A DNA stretch of 64,000 nucleotides from Ficedula albicollis (Eukaryota; Chordata; Aves; Passeriformes; Muscicapidae): positions 17,141,732 to 17,205,731 of the forward strand of contig NC_021700.1 of the NCBI RefSeq assembly GCF_000247815.1, given 5' to 3'. How positions within the stretch are numbered: the first letter of the stretch is position 1; each line of letters opens with the position of its first letter. Below, one piece after another: positions 1-39,920 of the stretch. Below the pieces are notes generated by a model. It was not told where the DNA came from and searched no databases. It saw only the letters and a list, made by a program, of their open reading frames with translations. Position numbers and translations under genes: made by a program.

Positions 1-3020
<3,020 letters not shown>

Positions 3021-3029
3021 CCTTCTTCT

Positions 3030-3195
3030 CTTACCCCATTGCTCTAACTCACTTGCAGTTTTACTCTGGGCTGCCGAGAGCAACTCTTTGTAAGACCCTC
3101 TGTATTTTACCCTTACAATAAATGCAACAGTAACTTTTAGCTAATACAGGTTGAATGAGCTTTGTCCCTAATCGCAGTCTATCTGATACAAAGAC
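3030..3195 (+). mobile_element. Possible 3' part of an endogenous retrovirus LTR
   Basis: This segment contains a polyadenylation signal AATAAA at 3117-3122, set in a C/T-rich context resembling the R/U5 part of avian LTRs. A possible TG...CA-type end lies near 3190. The 5' part would be in the hexamer repeat or the poly-C. No target-site duplication can be tested because the left flank is missing. It could equally be ordinary intronic sequence with a chance AATAAA. Confidence 0.25.
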
Positions 3196-6100
3196 TCCGC
3201 GTGTAGCTACAGAACACTTTACCGACAGGAAATAGGATTTTCATTAAATACCATTAAAACATAAGTACTAAATTAAACAAACTAGGAAAAACACCGTATA
3301 AAAGAAATAACAGCCTGAACTGAAATAATTTATTACTTATTAAGATAGATACAGACTGAGTGGTAATAAAATCCTTTTGATGCATAGCATCACACTAACC
3401 TTACTAAGGTTACTACCTTCTGGCTTAAAGATTATAAAGAGCTTTCTGGCATTAGTCAAACCAAGACAATTTTTACACAGCTGGGACAGTAATTTCCTAA
3501 AAGCCAGTCATTTACTAGAAGAAAAAAAAAATCTGGCTTCTTTTTGATGCAGTTTCAAGGTAATCAATCAGCAAACTAAAATTTATGTTCAATGATAAAG
3601 AAGCAAGATTCCCGTCATCCTATTCCCCCTGTATCCCCACTTCTGCCTCCATTTTCAGATTTTCTCTTCTCATTGAGCAACAAGCTTATATAGGTTTTAA
3701 TACATAATTTAAAAGACTATATGGTAGTACACATACTCGAAGTCTGAATTGTCAATCCATCTCACTCAAGAATAAAATAAAATAACACATGTATCTATAT
3801 ATATGTGTGTGTATATATATTTTATAATATTCAGAAGAAAAAAATATGCTAAGGACAGTGAAGAATACAGATGCTTTGAAAGTCATTATTAATACCAGGA
3901 GCCTGCTTGTTCACATCTGTTTGTGCTCTAGTTCAAATATCAACTACTTTGAAACAGAGCTATAAGTCTTCTGTCTCTGCCTGTTTTCCCATTTTTACCT
4001 TCCCATACTGTCCATACTGTTTTGAAAAGTGAAGGAGCCTCTCAGGCTGAGAAAAATACTCCCAGGCAACATCTAATTCAAGAAGCCTCCCTCCTCTTCC
4101 TCTCCCTTCTTTTCCCTTTTTTTTGTGGCAGGAAGTGAGGGAACCATGACCTTGTGCATACAGCAGATGTAGTCAAGAATGTACAACTTAGCACAACAGT
4201 TAAATCAGACCACATAAATCTGCAAGTGCAGTTATTTATCAATAACCTGCTAGTTATGCAACTCAGGCCTTATTGACTTAACAGAGTAGGACGGGATAAC
4301 TCTAAAACATGGTGACACTGTAGTGATTGAAGTTACTGCTCCAATTTTCCATGGCCATACCAGGGTGTCACACCACCGCTATCACAGAGCAGGGCCATGG
4401 AGAGCAAGGATATCTGTCACAAAACCCCCTCAATTTCTAACAGACCCGATCTCACTCACTGAACACTACAGACTGAAATACAGTCTAGAGACAAAGACAA
4501 CAAAGTCTATTATGCTCTTCTGTAAAATGGCATCCTCCTCCAAACATAACCTTTTCGTTCCCCCACTTCTCACCTGAGAGTTGAGAACCTTCCCTGGCAC
4601 CCACAGCAGTTCTCTGGTCTGACATCTCATCAGGGAGAGGAAGGTTACTTACCAGCCAGAAGACTGGGTGAAGGAAATGAAGTGAGAACATTGCCTGCAT
4701 GCACCCACAGAAGGAGAGGTCACAAAAACCCCACCCAAACACAGGGGACAGGAACAGAGAGAGGAGGAAGACACGCAACAAAAACCAGTGACAATGAGTA
4801 GGGCCAAGCTAATCAATTAATGTAGAGTGCAAAACATAATGTTGGTGCCTAAAAATTTTGTTACACATTTTTACTGCCTACATCTAAGATTTGGAAAATG
4901 CTTTGGCATGAGCATTCTCCCTATCACTGCTAAACAGTAATAAATCATCTCATCTACAGACTGATTAGACAGCTCTGCTTCCAATTAACTACAAGTCAGG
5001 CTTACTCCCCTCAGAGAAACTCAGCTTGTTTCTTGTTTGAGCAACTGCCTTCCTGAAGAAGCAAATCCTCCCATTGCTATATACCTAGCATATAGTAGAA
5101 AAAGCTAATTTATCTAGCAGTCAATTTTCTGAAAATGCTGAATAAAACAAGCATTTGTTAAAACAAATTTTAAAAATCTATAAATTATGTAAACAGATCT
5201 GGTATACCCAACACAAAAGAAGACAGCAGTTCACACTCTTATCAAATTGCAGAGCAATATGCTTTAGAGGATAGTTTACACCCAGTCATGAAGACATGGT
5301 AAATTCTTCACAATAAATTCAGTTTTTACTACCCCAGAGAGAAGATTTCTCAAGCTGGCTCAAAATTAACCTTTTTTTGTAGTGCTATAAATTTAGCAGG
5401 ACACTGGCTGTTGTTTTTATATATATTAACCATTTGGTACCATCACCATTGTTACAGTCATTTCATGATGGCAAAGTACAGCTGAAAGTTATACAGGTCG
5501 AGAATGTTTCTAAAAACACCATAAAGAGAACATGTAAAAAAGCTAGGAACACTTTATAACATCCAAAAGTAATTTTGCTAACCCAAAGTAACTGAGAATT
5601 CAGGAAAAAAAATGTGCAATCTTGGATGAAAGCAGTTTGCAATGACGGAAGAAATACTGTATTTTGTAAACTGAAGAAATGATTGTCTAGAGAACTGAAA
5701 GCCTACAGACTTTGCCTTCTATGGAAGTATTAGGCATACTTTTCTTACAATTATCATTGGCTTAAGACAGAATTCCAGTAAATCCCAAGACCCAAGGCAA
5801 CCTTACACACCAAAACTGCAGGCTACTAATCTCTCTAAGTGGATTTATGTGAATCCCATTTATATTGACTGATTTAGAAGATCATGCTGCTACAATCTTA
5901 TTTTTTGTTGCCTGTGTTTAAGTGGCTTTTGCTGCAAACCTTTGTTTATGCAACTTACATTCAGGAAGTCTAAGAAGATAAAGTCCTTGTCCTCCATATC
6001 CAATTAATAAATCAAGGTACAGGTTACAACCTCTCGAACTCTGTCAATTCTTAGTATCTCTCTGATTCTACAGATCACATTCAGAGAATAGAAAAGAAGA

Positions 6101-6833
6101 AAACAGCACAAACAAAAGTGCAATACAAGATATTGCAAAGAGAAAACTAATCTTTATCTCTCATTTAATCCTGCAATAAATGCTAAACTCCTAACTCAAT
6201 GAGGGATTACTCTTGCCAGTGCAAAGAAGTAAGTGGGTCTGGTGAGATGCCTTAGCACATCAGCTCCTTCAATGGTGGGATTTCATTAAAAAAATACTCA
6301 GCTGCTGAACCAACTAGCTACAAGTGCACAAATATGAATCAAAGTTTTCAGTTTCTGATTCCTCTGTGAGTCTGTGCTGCTGTCTGTAACTCATTTTAAA
6401 CAAAAGAATAGTGAACTAGCAATCTGGAAAACTTACATATACTACATGTGCAGAATCTCATGGACACGAGTTTTGCTTTTACAAGGCACAATCGCAACCA
6501 CCTAAGACACCTCTAAATATTTGAATGGACTACTGAGATTTTAAACAAACATGAATAGGAAATCTATAGAGCTTAGGCAGACAGTGTTATTATCACATCG
6601 TACTTGAACATTTCACTGCAGATTCTACGAATGCAAGCACGCGCATAGCAAAAAATTAAAGACCACAAAGCAAAAAAGTAGTATGCTGTTTGAGTAAACA
6701 TTAACCTTTTTTAAAAAAACACACAGAAATGTTCCCAGCTACAGTTATTCAGTTAAGTATCTGAAAAATAACTCCATATTAGGCAATATATTCAAGTGGG
6801 TATGTTCAATCATGATCATCTCAAAAAACAGAC
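3196..6833 (-). other. Intron 7 of the CSPG4-family gene (visible part)
   Basis: AT-rich sequence downstream of the last recognisable exon. No CSPG repeat is visible in any minus-strand frame. The two overlapping ORFs at 4323-4781 resemble no family I know. A short AT/GT microsatellite lies near 3790-3825. The next exon of the family, which would normally encode another CSPG repeat, must lie further left, so this intron is at least 3.9 kb. Confidence 0.6.
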
Positions 6834-29224
<22,391 letters not shown>

Positions 29225-29300
29225 CCGGGAGCGCCGGCCTGGGACGGGGACGGGGACGGGCGTTTCCGCAGCCCCGAGCGCCCTTCTCGGCTGTGTGTGC

Positions 29301-29567
29301 TTCGGGCTGTGTGTGCGACCTGCACACGTGTGGGCTACAGCTGCTGATGGTCGTTCACCCATTGCACACATGGAGACAGACCCTCTGTCCCCTTGGCCTG
29401 CCTGTCGCAGTGGGAGGCTGCTCTGAGGTACCCCAAACCTTCCCGTCTCCTGGCTGGAGCATCTCCATCTTTCAGTGTTTGCATGCTCTCCATAAAGAAG
29501 CACATCACACTGCTTTAGGGAAGAAATGTGTTACAGATAGACCAAACAATAGTTCCAGAAATTCGGA
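29301..29567. other. Upstream flank of the CSPG4-family gene, no gene seen
   Basis: Moderately GC-rich transition from the CpG island to the intergenic region. No start codon, TATA box or ORF that I can support. Confidence 0.5.
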
Positions 29568-29895
29568 TGATCGCAGAATCAATTAGAATGGAAAAGGCCT
29601 TTGAAACTGAATCTGACCTATGACCGAATACCACCATTTCAACTCAACCATGCCACTGAGTGCCATATCCACCCTTCCCTGAAAAAGCTTCAGAGAAGGT
29701 GACTTCATCTCCCTGGGCAGCCCCCCCATTCCTACATCTAATCACCTCTCTGTGAAGAAATTCCTCCTGATGTCCATCCTGAACCTCCGCTGGCACAGCT
29801 TAAGACCATGTCCTCTCACCCTGTTTCCTGGGAAAAGAGGCTGACCCCCAGCTGCCTACAACGTCCTCCAAGCTAGTTATATTGATAAGGTCTCA
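29568..29895 (-). mobile_element. CR1 LINE fragment, 3' end
   Basis: The plus strand reads the reverse complement of a CR1 3' end: GCAGAATCAATTAGAATGGA, CCCTGGGCAGCCC, CTGTGAAGAAATTCCTCCTG, CGCTGGCACAGCTTAAGACC and finally GATAAGGTCTC. It is diverged and 5'-truncated, 1.3 kb upstream of the predicted first exon. Confidence 0.9.
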
Positions 29896-31394
29896 TTATA
29901 ACAGGTCCTAAATTAGAAAAAAATATACAGTTCACATCTCCTAACTGATGTCCTGTGCTTAAAGGGACAAAGTGTCAGCTTAGAAAATGTTTTTAAAGAG
30001 CACATTTCCACAAGTCATTTATAAAGCCTTCACTGCACTTAATTCAAATATGCAGATGTGCCAGGAGCAGCCCTGCAGTCATAAAATTTTCTGCAATTTT
30101 ATCAGCTGGCAGGGTGCATTGCAATGTGTCTCAACAGGTTGATTATTTTTTTAACTTGTTACTCACACATAGGACTGGAATCTGTGCCCTGAAATCTGAC
30201 ACTAAGCAAGCAGAGTGAGATACCAAAGCTGAAAAAAAGAAGAAAAATGGTGACTGCATGAATATCTTTTCTGGGCCGGCTGTCTGGTTCTTCTCTTCCT
30301 TTGAGGTTTGCAATCATCTTTTAGTCTAGATTTTCCTTACAATTTTGGCAGACTTTGCTATCTTTACATTTTTAGAGTAATGTATGTGACAGCAAGGGGA
30401 ATCTGCGCCCAGATGGAAATTGTGGCGGGGAGGGGGGATCTTCCCCTAAATATCACTTAAAAACTTTATTAAAGATCTCAAAGGCAGAGGCCTAATAAAC
30501 TTCATTCACTTCAGACTGGAACTCGAAGATTTGTGAAAACTTGGAGAAGGTATTGCAAAAAGGCCTCTATTTATGATGTGAACAAGAAGGTCATAAAGGG
30601 GATTTAATGTGGGATAACAATTTGTAGCATGACTGATACTGGAAAAGCAGATCTCCAGATGTGCATCAATAAACCCCTGTGCTGCAGCAGGGAAGCCTGG
30701 GGAAAAGTTTTGCCTTTGCATCATTAATGAGTTACACAGATCTCACTTAACATATTCCTACCCTGTGCAGAGAAGTTTGCAGTGAAAACCCTTGGATTAT
30801 ACCTCAGAAGGAGCAGCATCACTTGCACTGTGGGTCTTGAGAAGTAGTAGTCAAAAAATACTGCAGCAAGGTGCTTGAATGAGGGGCACAAGGTAATAAA
30901 GGAGTATCCCAGTATCCCATACATGAGAGGGATTTGGGGGTCTAAACTCAAAGACAGGGAGTACCAGAGCCCTGGTATCACATGCACACCTGATGAGGTA
31001 CATGCAGGAGGACTCTGTGCAAGCAGGGGCCACGTCTGTGCTGGACCAAATCACCACTGGAAGTCTGAGTTCAGAGAAGGGAAAAGAATTAAGAAATGTC
31101 ACTGGATGCCGAGCTACCAAAATTTTGTGGAAAAAAAACCAAGCCATATTTTTTAAAATACCTCGTGATTTATGGAATAGGATGAAATTTAGGAATATGA
31201 TGCAGTTATTTTAGGTAATCTATTTCATGTTATGGCTACCAGTACAGTCACAAAAATGTAATCAGTCTCTAGTGAGCAACAGCAGTAATCACTGAACTAA
31301 TATTTTCCTTAAACAATTTTTTTTTTCTTTGTATGCTCATTTTAAAATTTCCTTTTGTCCAAAGAAAGACAATTGACTCTAAGGCCAAAGAACA
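29896..31394. other. Intergenic, no gene supported
   Basis: AT-rich sequence with short overlapping ORFs on both strands (30506-31156), none matching a known family. No repeats that I recognise with confidence. Confidence 0.5.
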
Positions 31395-31795
31395 AAGGAA
31401 CAGAGCTGGGATGGTTCAGCCCAGAGAAGAGGAGGTTCAGGGGAATCTAATAAATTCTATCAATGTCTATAATGTCTATGAACAGGTGATGGCAGCATGT
31501 GAAAAAGAAGAAGTAGGACTTGCTACACATGTCCAGGGAAAGGACAAGCGCAATTAAGCCCAAACTGAAATAAAGGAAATTGCATTTAAATGCAAAAAGT
31601 ATTCCTCTAACTTGGGATAAAGCACTAAAATAGGCTGCTTAGACAGGGTCTCCATCTTTGTTCATACTCAAAACTTCAGAGGGCAATGGCCCTGCTTTGA
31701 AGAGAGGGGTTGGTCTGGACAGGCTCCAGAGGTACCTTCCCACCCCAACTGTTCTGTGGTGCTGTGACTCAGAAATCTTCATGGATGTTTAAAAA
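31395..31795 (+). mobile_element. Diverged CR1 LINE fragment
   Basis: Plus-strand reading recalls a CR1 3' region: GGGATGGTTCAGCCCAGAGA followed by AGAGGAGGTTCAGGGGAATC, later GAGGGGTTGGTCTGGACAGG and CCAGAGGTACCTTCCCACCC near 31705-31750. It is more degraded than the other copies, so the limits are approximate. Confidence 0.65.
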
Positions 31796-34700
31796 AATAT
31801 TGAGACTTCTGAAAAGAGAAAGGCCACATCTTGAGAAATGCCTGCAAGGCTATAATTTAAGGCACATTTTCTTAAGTAATTTAAGATTTTCAAACTGGTG
31901 ATCCTATTTGCTTTTAGCAGAACATAGGTTTCTAAAGAAACGTGTTAAAGATTTGGATAAATAGTATTCCTGTTAAACCATACTTCATTATTGTTAAGCA
32001 TCATTGATCTACTTCCTTTTTTTTATTTCTGCATTTCTGGTATGTGTCTGATTTGGGGGGTTTTAATTTTTTTTCCTTTTCATAATCTTTGGCATATATT
32101 ATTCAAGGATTTAATATGTCTTGAAAGCACAGCAGGATTTGTTCCCTAAAAAAGGTTCCAGTCATGGAATGGTTCCCATATGCCAGCTGCATATCCAGTA
32201 GTTGATCTCAGTGCTGAATAGTTCTGTGCAAATGTCAAAAATCATGAAACTAATTGACATATTCTTTCCTACTAATGGTGGAGATCTGCTTGTTTGCATC
32301 TGATGGGCTATCAGTTTAACAGTTTCTTTTTATTTTATTTGGTTGGAAGAAGGTTCCACTGAGAAGACGGGATTTTTGTGTGGTACTAGAAACCACTTTA
32401 AAGATTAGTTTCTATTTAATTTTCGACTAACAATACTCTTTGGAAATTGCTGCTGCAGGTTTCCTTAGAGTTCACGTAGGCTTTCAGACAACTGGGGGGG
32501 GAAATACGAAACCAAAAACGAGCAAAATCCACCACCAAAGGTTTCAACATGTTTTGAAACAACTTCTATTTGTTTGAATTTGGTTAAATTATGCTGAAAT
32601 TGCAGTTATGGGCAAGTAGCAAACACTTAGCAGGCATGCCTGGATAAATCTAACGGGAAGGATTGAACACTGACTGCATTGTGTCAGATGTCAAGTGCTG
32701 AAGTTGGATTTCTTGAATGGAGGTGCAGAGTAGTGGACCAAAGTTTCTTAACATCACAGATACAAAGTAGTTGCGGACATATGCTCTGTTGTCTCCTCAA
32801 AAGCAAACACAAACTTTGAGTGGCCCATACAGATACCCAAATTCTGGTGAGAATGGCACTAGAGGGAGTCCTGATGCTGCAAGAAACTATTTTTCCTGTA
32901 ACAATTCCTTAAGTAAATAATGCCTTATAAATGAAAATGTTGAAACAGAGCTTCTGGGAAAAATGAAGGAGCTGTTAATTTAGATGGCATCAAACAGCAT
33001 TTAACTTCTAAATTCTAAGCTGGCAAAGATTCATTAATACAAGTGAATTTTTAAAAGGGCATTTTTTAATAAGAGCTTGATGTTTTTTTACAGTAAAGTG
33101 TATATTTAAAGTCAGCATTAAAAAGTAATCTCTCACATTATTGTTCTGGTAATTTCAATTACAAAGGACCTGTTCTACAAAGCTATGCTCTTCTCATACC
33201 TAACTGAAGACTTAAGATCAATAGGCTCTAAGTTTTCAAGTTAGACTACAGAATTTTACTGAAGTCAATATCAGTTGTCAGCTCTCAGCATCACATTTGC
33301 AATAAAAAAACTTTTCCCAAAAGCACCATGTTGCATCCCACATACTGGTCCATGCATGTTCCTAAACCACATTAACAATTTTGAAAATTGTAGGTATCTG
33401 AAAGAGAAATTCACATGCATGCAGGACTGGAAGCTCACACTTATAGTTTATCCTGTGCCACTAGGATTGGGAATATTTATTGTGATGTGGGGAGATACTA
33501 AGTTGTAAGCCTAAAGCAAGACAAAGCTCTATGCTCTGCATGAAGCAGGAGGAAGACACGGGCATTCACTAGGGATCAAAATGCTTCCTTTCTTCCCCAT
33601 GCCTCAAACCAATACCTCTTAGCCTGCTCCAGGTATTCACCATATTCTTGTCCCTTCCACGATCTCACAGAATGAATGCTCACCTCTTGCTCCTCTCCTA
33701 ATGTTGAGTGAGCAATATTGGGGAGCTCTGAGATTGACTCAGGCATAGGTCATCCAGGAAAATAAAATTATCTTTTTCTGCTACAATGGCATAGTCTGAG
33801 AAGCTCAAGACAGGAGTCAGCGCAGGAGACTGCAGCTGTTACTGGGAGGAAGAGGTTTGGAGAACCCAGAGAAGAAACTGGGTGGGTGGGTAGTGGTGCC
33901 CTTTACCTGCATGGCAGTATTTTGCCTTTGAGATCAAGCTGTTAAGTGACCAGCCCAATGGAGATCACCACTGTAGTAATGTTACCAGGACAAGAGAAGG
34001 CCAGGCCACATAGCAGACTTTTCTCCCTTAAGCTATTCATGAGGTAAAGATTCGCTCATCCTCCTGTTTTCCTCTGTGGGTGGTGAGGCTCAATTACATC
34101 AGTTTGCAGCTGTACACATCTTCAGACTGTGCAGTGAAGAATCTGCTGCCCTCATTTGCTGTCCTCATATTCCTGCTTGAATTGTCATGGCTGCTCCGTT
34201 GCTCTAATAAAGGCTGCTCTTTCTGCTAAAGCAATAGAGTTTTAGAAGATTCATGCGGCAAAGAAGCATGAGTATATATTATGTTGCTGCCATGGCATAG
34301 AGTCTGCCTTATCCCCTGTAGGGTAAGTGCTAGCAAACACAGGACACTCACTCTGTGATCTCTCCTAGTCACAGACCAAATTGTCATTATTTTCTAGCAA
34401 CACAATTACTTAATTTACGGAATAAAATGAGTAATATAGTAGCTTGCATATTAAGTATTATTGAAATCAATCTGTTCTTTTTAAAGCAAATTAAGGAAGT
34501 GCAGAAAACAATGCAGGTGCCTTAGCTTGTATTGTTTTTACTCGCTTGTTCTGCTTCACTATGTGGAAAATGTGGTTCTTTATCCCAGGTGTTTATCAAT
34601 TTACATATATGAAAGACTCTGAAATTTCACACTGGCCTTAAAAGGAACATTCCTTTGCCTTAAGTGCAGTGTTAAGTGCTGCAGTTTAGTGTCCTCTCTT

Positions 34701-36138
34701 CTGAAAATCTGTACAAAAGTCTCAGGTCATTTCTTTTTTGGGTGCCTATTTAAAATGTCCAACTCCAAAAGAGATAGTCTTTCCTCAGAGACAATCTCTC
34801 AGAACTGGGAATCTTGAAACAGATTTTCACTTCCTATCTGCCAGAGCAAAGCAACTGTCAGTCAGCCAAAAGGTCAGCAAAGAAAAAACAGAAACACAAC
34901 TACAGCAAAACTATGCAAGTTATCTTGAGGAGACTCAGCTTTTGTACAGGTCAAAGGAGGCAGAGGAACTCAAAGGGATGCTGCTAAAGAAAATGCTTTC
35001 ATGCCCCTGGCTTTAGTACCCAGAAAGAGATAAAGCAACTCACTGGAGAGGGCTTCACTTCCAGGGCAGTTGTGCACAGTCTTTTTAAAGATATTTGAAG
35101 AATTTAAGTTCTTAGGTTTTAGTGAAAAATACCTCATTCCCTTAAATGGCTGAGTTAGAGACTGCATAGGGATCAGAGAAAGAGGCAGCTCATTTACAAG
35201 CAGCATGTCAGAATGGTAAATAAAAGCAGTTAGGTAGAAAAAAACAACCAAACAAACACATTACTACAGTTTTGGGTTTGGGGGCTTTTTTTCTGCTGCA
35301 CTGGTTTGTGCAGTTCACTAATACTTTTTGGCTTTAGCAGTTATTTATGCCACTCCTGCAGATCAGAACTTTCATGAATGTTGTTAGTAACTCAGTCTTC
35401 TTTGGCTAGACACTTTTTCTTTAGGAAAACCATTTATATTCCTCCACACAAATCTGTTTTTCTCAGTTCCCTGTGCAAATGGTTTGGATTATTTGGATCC
35501 AATAAAAGTAATTTGGATCAGTGGATCAGTGACAACTGTCCTCAGTGTCACTGTTATTTTTCTGGTGGAGGATCTCTTACTTTTTCATATGCTGTCTTTA
35601 ACATCACTAGAAGTGAGTGGTGTCTTTATGACCCTCCTGCTCTGATACTCCCATGGCTCTCATTCCTGCTGCCTGTATTAAAAAGTGCATTTGAAAATGT
35701 ATTTTGTATTACTTTGGTTTTGGATTACTTATCAAATTGCAGCTGTAGTAAGTCCATACCATTGCTATGCAGAAAACTATCTCTTTGTCTAAATCAATAT
35801 CTTCTGTAGATATCTGGATGAGATTCCTGTCTTGCATCAATCTTACAGAAATGCTGCTGCACAGGCTAAATAACCTCTGGCTCATGCTAGCTACTTTCAC
35901 AGCCTTCATGATTTTGACTGTTTTGCTCTCACTAAAGCAGTTGCACTAGGAGTTATGTGATCCTGCTTCTTTTTTTTCTTTTAGCCATGGTTACAGAACA
36001 ATGTTGGCTGTGGGTGCATAGTGACATAGGATGGAAGGAACCACCTATATCATTAAATGAGACCTTCCAGCTATTGCAAACATTACCTCATATAATTATC
36101 ACTGTTATTCGTTTATTGAACTCTATCTTAAAAACATT
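31796..36138. other. Intergenic, no gene supported
   Basis: Unique, mostly AT-rich sequence. The 92-codon plus-strand ORF at 34738-35016 (K/E/Q-rich, LQQNYASYLEETQ) and the 143-codon ORF at 35378-35809 have no recognisable homologue and no flanking gene structure. No repeat families identified. Confidence 0.45.
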
Positions 36139-36898
36139 CAGATGGCTTAGACTCATCCCTGTCCTTTATCTAATTCCGTTTTTGCAAAACTGCCCCTAAA
36201 CATGACTGGAAACTAGTGGCTCTCAGTTCTCTGAAGTTCTTTATGGGCAGCTGATACTTCATTTGTGCCAACATTACTTTTGAATCGAAATAGTTAGCAA
36301 ACTCTGTGTGCTGACATTTTCCTCAAAGTATTTGTAGCTGGCACTCTTTTTCCCATCAGCACTGGATGAACAAGCCTGTCTTATCTATTTAGCCTCCACT
36401 CACAAATTAGGTTCTCAATATCCTCACTGTCGCTTTCAGGTTTCTCATCTTCCATTGTTCAAAGTATTTGTAGCTGGCACTCTTTTTCCCATCAGCACTG
36501 GATGAACAAGCCTGTCTTATCTATTTAGCCTCCGCTCACAAATTAGGTTCTCAATATCCTCACTGTTGCTTTCAGGCTTCTCATCTTCCATTGCCAGATG
36601 GCTTAGACTCATCCCTGTCCTTTATCTAATTCCATTTTTGCAAAACTGCCCCTAAACTAGTGGCTCTCAGCTGAAGTTCTTTATGGGCAGCTGATACTTC
36701 ATTTGTGCCAACATTACTTTTGAATCGAAATAGTTAGCAAACTCTGTGTGCTGACATTTTCCTCAAAGTATTTGTAGCTGGCACTCTTTTTCCCATCAGC
36801 ACTGGATGAACAAGCCTGTCTTATCTATTTAGCCTCCGCTCACAAATTAGGTTCTCAATATCCTCACTGTTGCTTTCAGGCTTCTCATCTTCCATTGC
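36139..36898. repeat. Complex tandem duplication, pattern B-A-A-B-A
   Basis: Unit A begins CAAAGTATTTGTAGCTGGCA and occurs three times (36324-36459, 36460-36594, 36764-36898). Unit B begins CAGATGGCTTAGACTCATCC and occurs twice (36139-36323, 36595-36763). The second and third A copies look identical and differ from the first at three internal sites and at the 3' end. The second B lacks 12 bp and 4 bp present in the first. I recognise no transposable element in the units. Confidence 0.92.
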
Positions 36899-38056
36899 TG
36901 GTTTGAAACAACCTTTCAGAAACAGAGGTGAACAGAATAATATACAGCCACTCAGACTTGGTCACAGAAAGACTTTGTCTCACTCTTTCTTCTCATTGCT
37001 TCCGGTGGTCTGGCTCAACCTTAGACTGTGGACCAGACTGTCAGATCCAAGAGAAGCCCACCCACTTCAAACCTGGCAAAGAAGGGGACAGTTACAACGT
37101 CTGGCACAGGAGATGGCTGCCACCATGCTGCTCTCCAGAGGCTCCAGATTTCTCTGTTTTTTCTTTCTGATAGCAATGTCTCAGTGATGGATCAGACCAA
37201 TTGAAGCATTGGAGTAATACCTATACTCCCCGTGGCACATGTGAGGAGCGCAGCTGGCATTGGCATTGTATCTCAGCAGAGTTTACCACACTTATCCCAG
37301 TCTGGAGCCTGTGTACACAGTGTATTAGATTCACTACTGTAGCTCTTTAACCCCTATAATTTGAATGTTATTTATTTCACCTTTTAGAACTTGTGTTCTT
37401 TTTGTTTTCTCATATCTAAACAAGTTTCCTCAATGCAACTTTTCTTGAGAACTCTTTGCCAGTTCTCTTTTGCTGCATCAATGTCACTTATTTTTCTGGG
37501 GTAATAGAAGTGCTGTACTCCTCCCTGCATAGACAGTTTAGAAACAGTCACGGCCCAATATTTTAGGAAATGCATCTGATAAATAATGAGGAAAGAGTGG
37601 AATGGTGGATCTAGGTGTGATGTGATGTGATGTGATGTGATGTGATGATGTGATGTGATGATGTGATGCGATGACCAGAACTGAAAAGGCAGCCTATAGG
37701 TTTTAAATACTTGGTTATAATGTTTCTGTAATGGGAATTACAGAAATTATTAATGGATTAATGTAATTAACTCTGTTAACAGGGTTAATATTTTATATGT
37801 GGTGTAAGCTTTACCACAGAGTTTGGAAGAATAGAATTTGAAGGCTGGGCTGTTGGCTGGGTGCTTTGGCATATTGCATCAGGTAAGAGTATCTCAAAAA
37901 GTACAGGAGAGATTTTGGGTAAAGAGAATATAAAAAAAATTCAAAGCTAGTGTCCTTGATGAAGCAGATGACACAAATTCAGTGATATATGGCCTTGGAC
38001 AGAAAGACAAATAGTATTATTGACCTAAAGGCCTGCTAGCACTATCAAAAACATTT
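36899..38056. other. Intergenic, no gene supported
   Basis: Includes a GC-richer patch near 36950-37200 with overlapping plus-strand ORFs (36870-37187 and 36928-37170) of unknown nature, a pentamer microsatellite at 37617-37673, and AT-rich sequence. No gene recognised. Confidence 0.45.
37617..37673. repeat. (GTGAT)n microsatellite
   Basis: About ten GTGAT pentamers, some shortened to GAT triplets by slippage, with one GTGAT to GCGAT change near the 3' end. Confidence 0.9.
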
Positions 38057-38062
38057 GCATTG
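38057..38062. other. Left target-site duplication of solo LTR (GCATTG)
   Basis: GCATTG lies immediately left of the LTR's 5' TGTGGGAACC terminus and is repeated exactly at 39915-39920 after the 3' CTGTGACA terminus. Confidence 0.85.
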
Positions 38063-38111
38063 TGTGGGAACCTAGGATGTTCCCCTGGCCTCCTTGGGGG
38101 TCTCAAAACCT

Positions 38112-39621
<1,510 letters not shown>

Positions 39622-39696
39622 AGACAGAGCTGGACCATGTAACAAGATTGTATTGTATTGGGGGTCATTTGTAAATACCTAGTATGTAATTTAGAC

Positions 39697-39704
39697 TATA
39701 AAAG
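39697..39704 (+). promoter_or_regulatory. TATA box of solo LTR (TATAAAAG)
   Basis: Canonical TATA element in the LTR, 92 bp upstream of its polyadenylation signal. It could drive transcription away from the CSPG4-family gene, to the right. Confidence 0.7.
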
Positions 39705-39795
39705 ATAAGTCCTGCCTTTCTCAGGCAGATTCTGCCCTGGACGTCTGGCGAGCAGACTGCTGTTCGCTGGACAAAACATTCCTGAGATAAGAAAC

Positions 39796-39801
39796 AATAA
39801 A
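39796..39801 (+). terminator. LTR polyadenylation signal (AATAAA)
   Basis: AATAAA in the R region, about 115 bp before the LTR 3' end. Confidence 0.7.
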
Positions 39802-39920
39802 CAACCATGAAAACCTCTAAGAATGGTCTCCTGCAGTCTCTCATCGGCGGGCATTGGAAAGAGCTGGGTTCCAGAGGTGATCTCAGGTCTAAGGAGACAC
39901 CTCAGGCTGTGACAGCATTG

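Noticed and set aside
4323..4781. Overlapping ORFs as a possible next CSPG exon
   Set aside because: Neither shows PPxHG, FTQxDI or YVHDxSE motifs; composition looks random.
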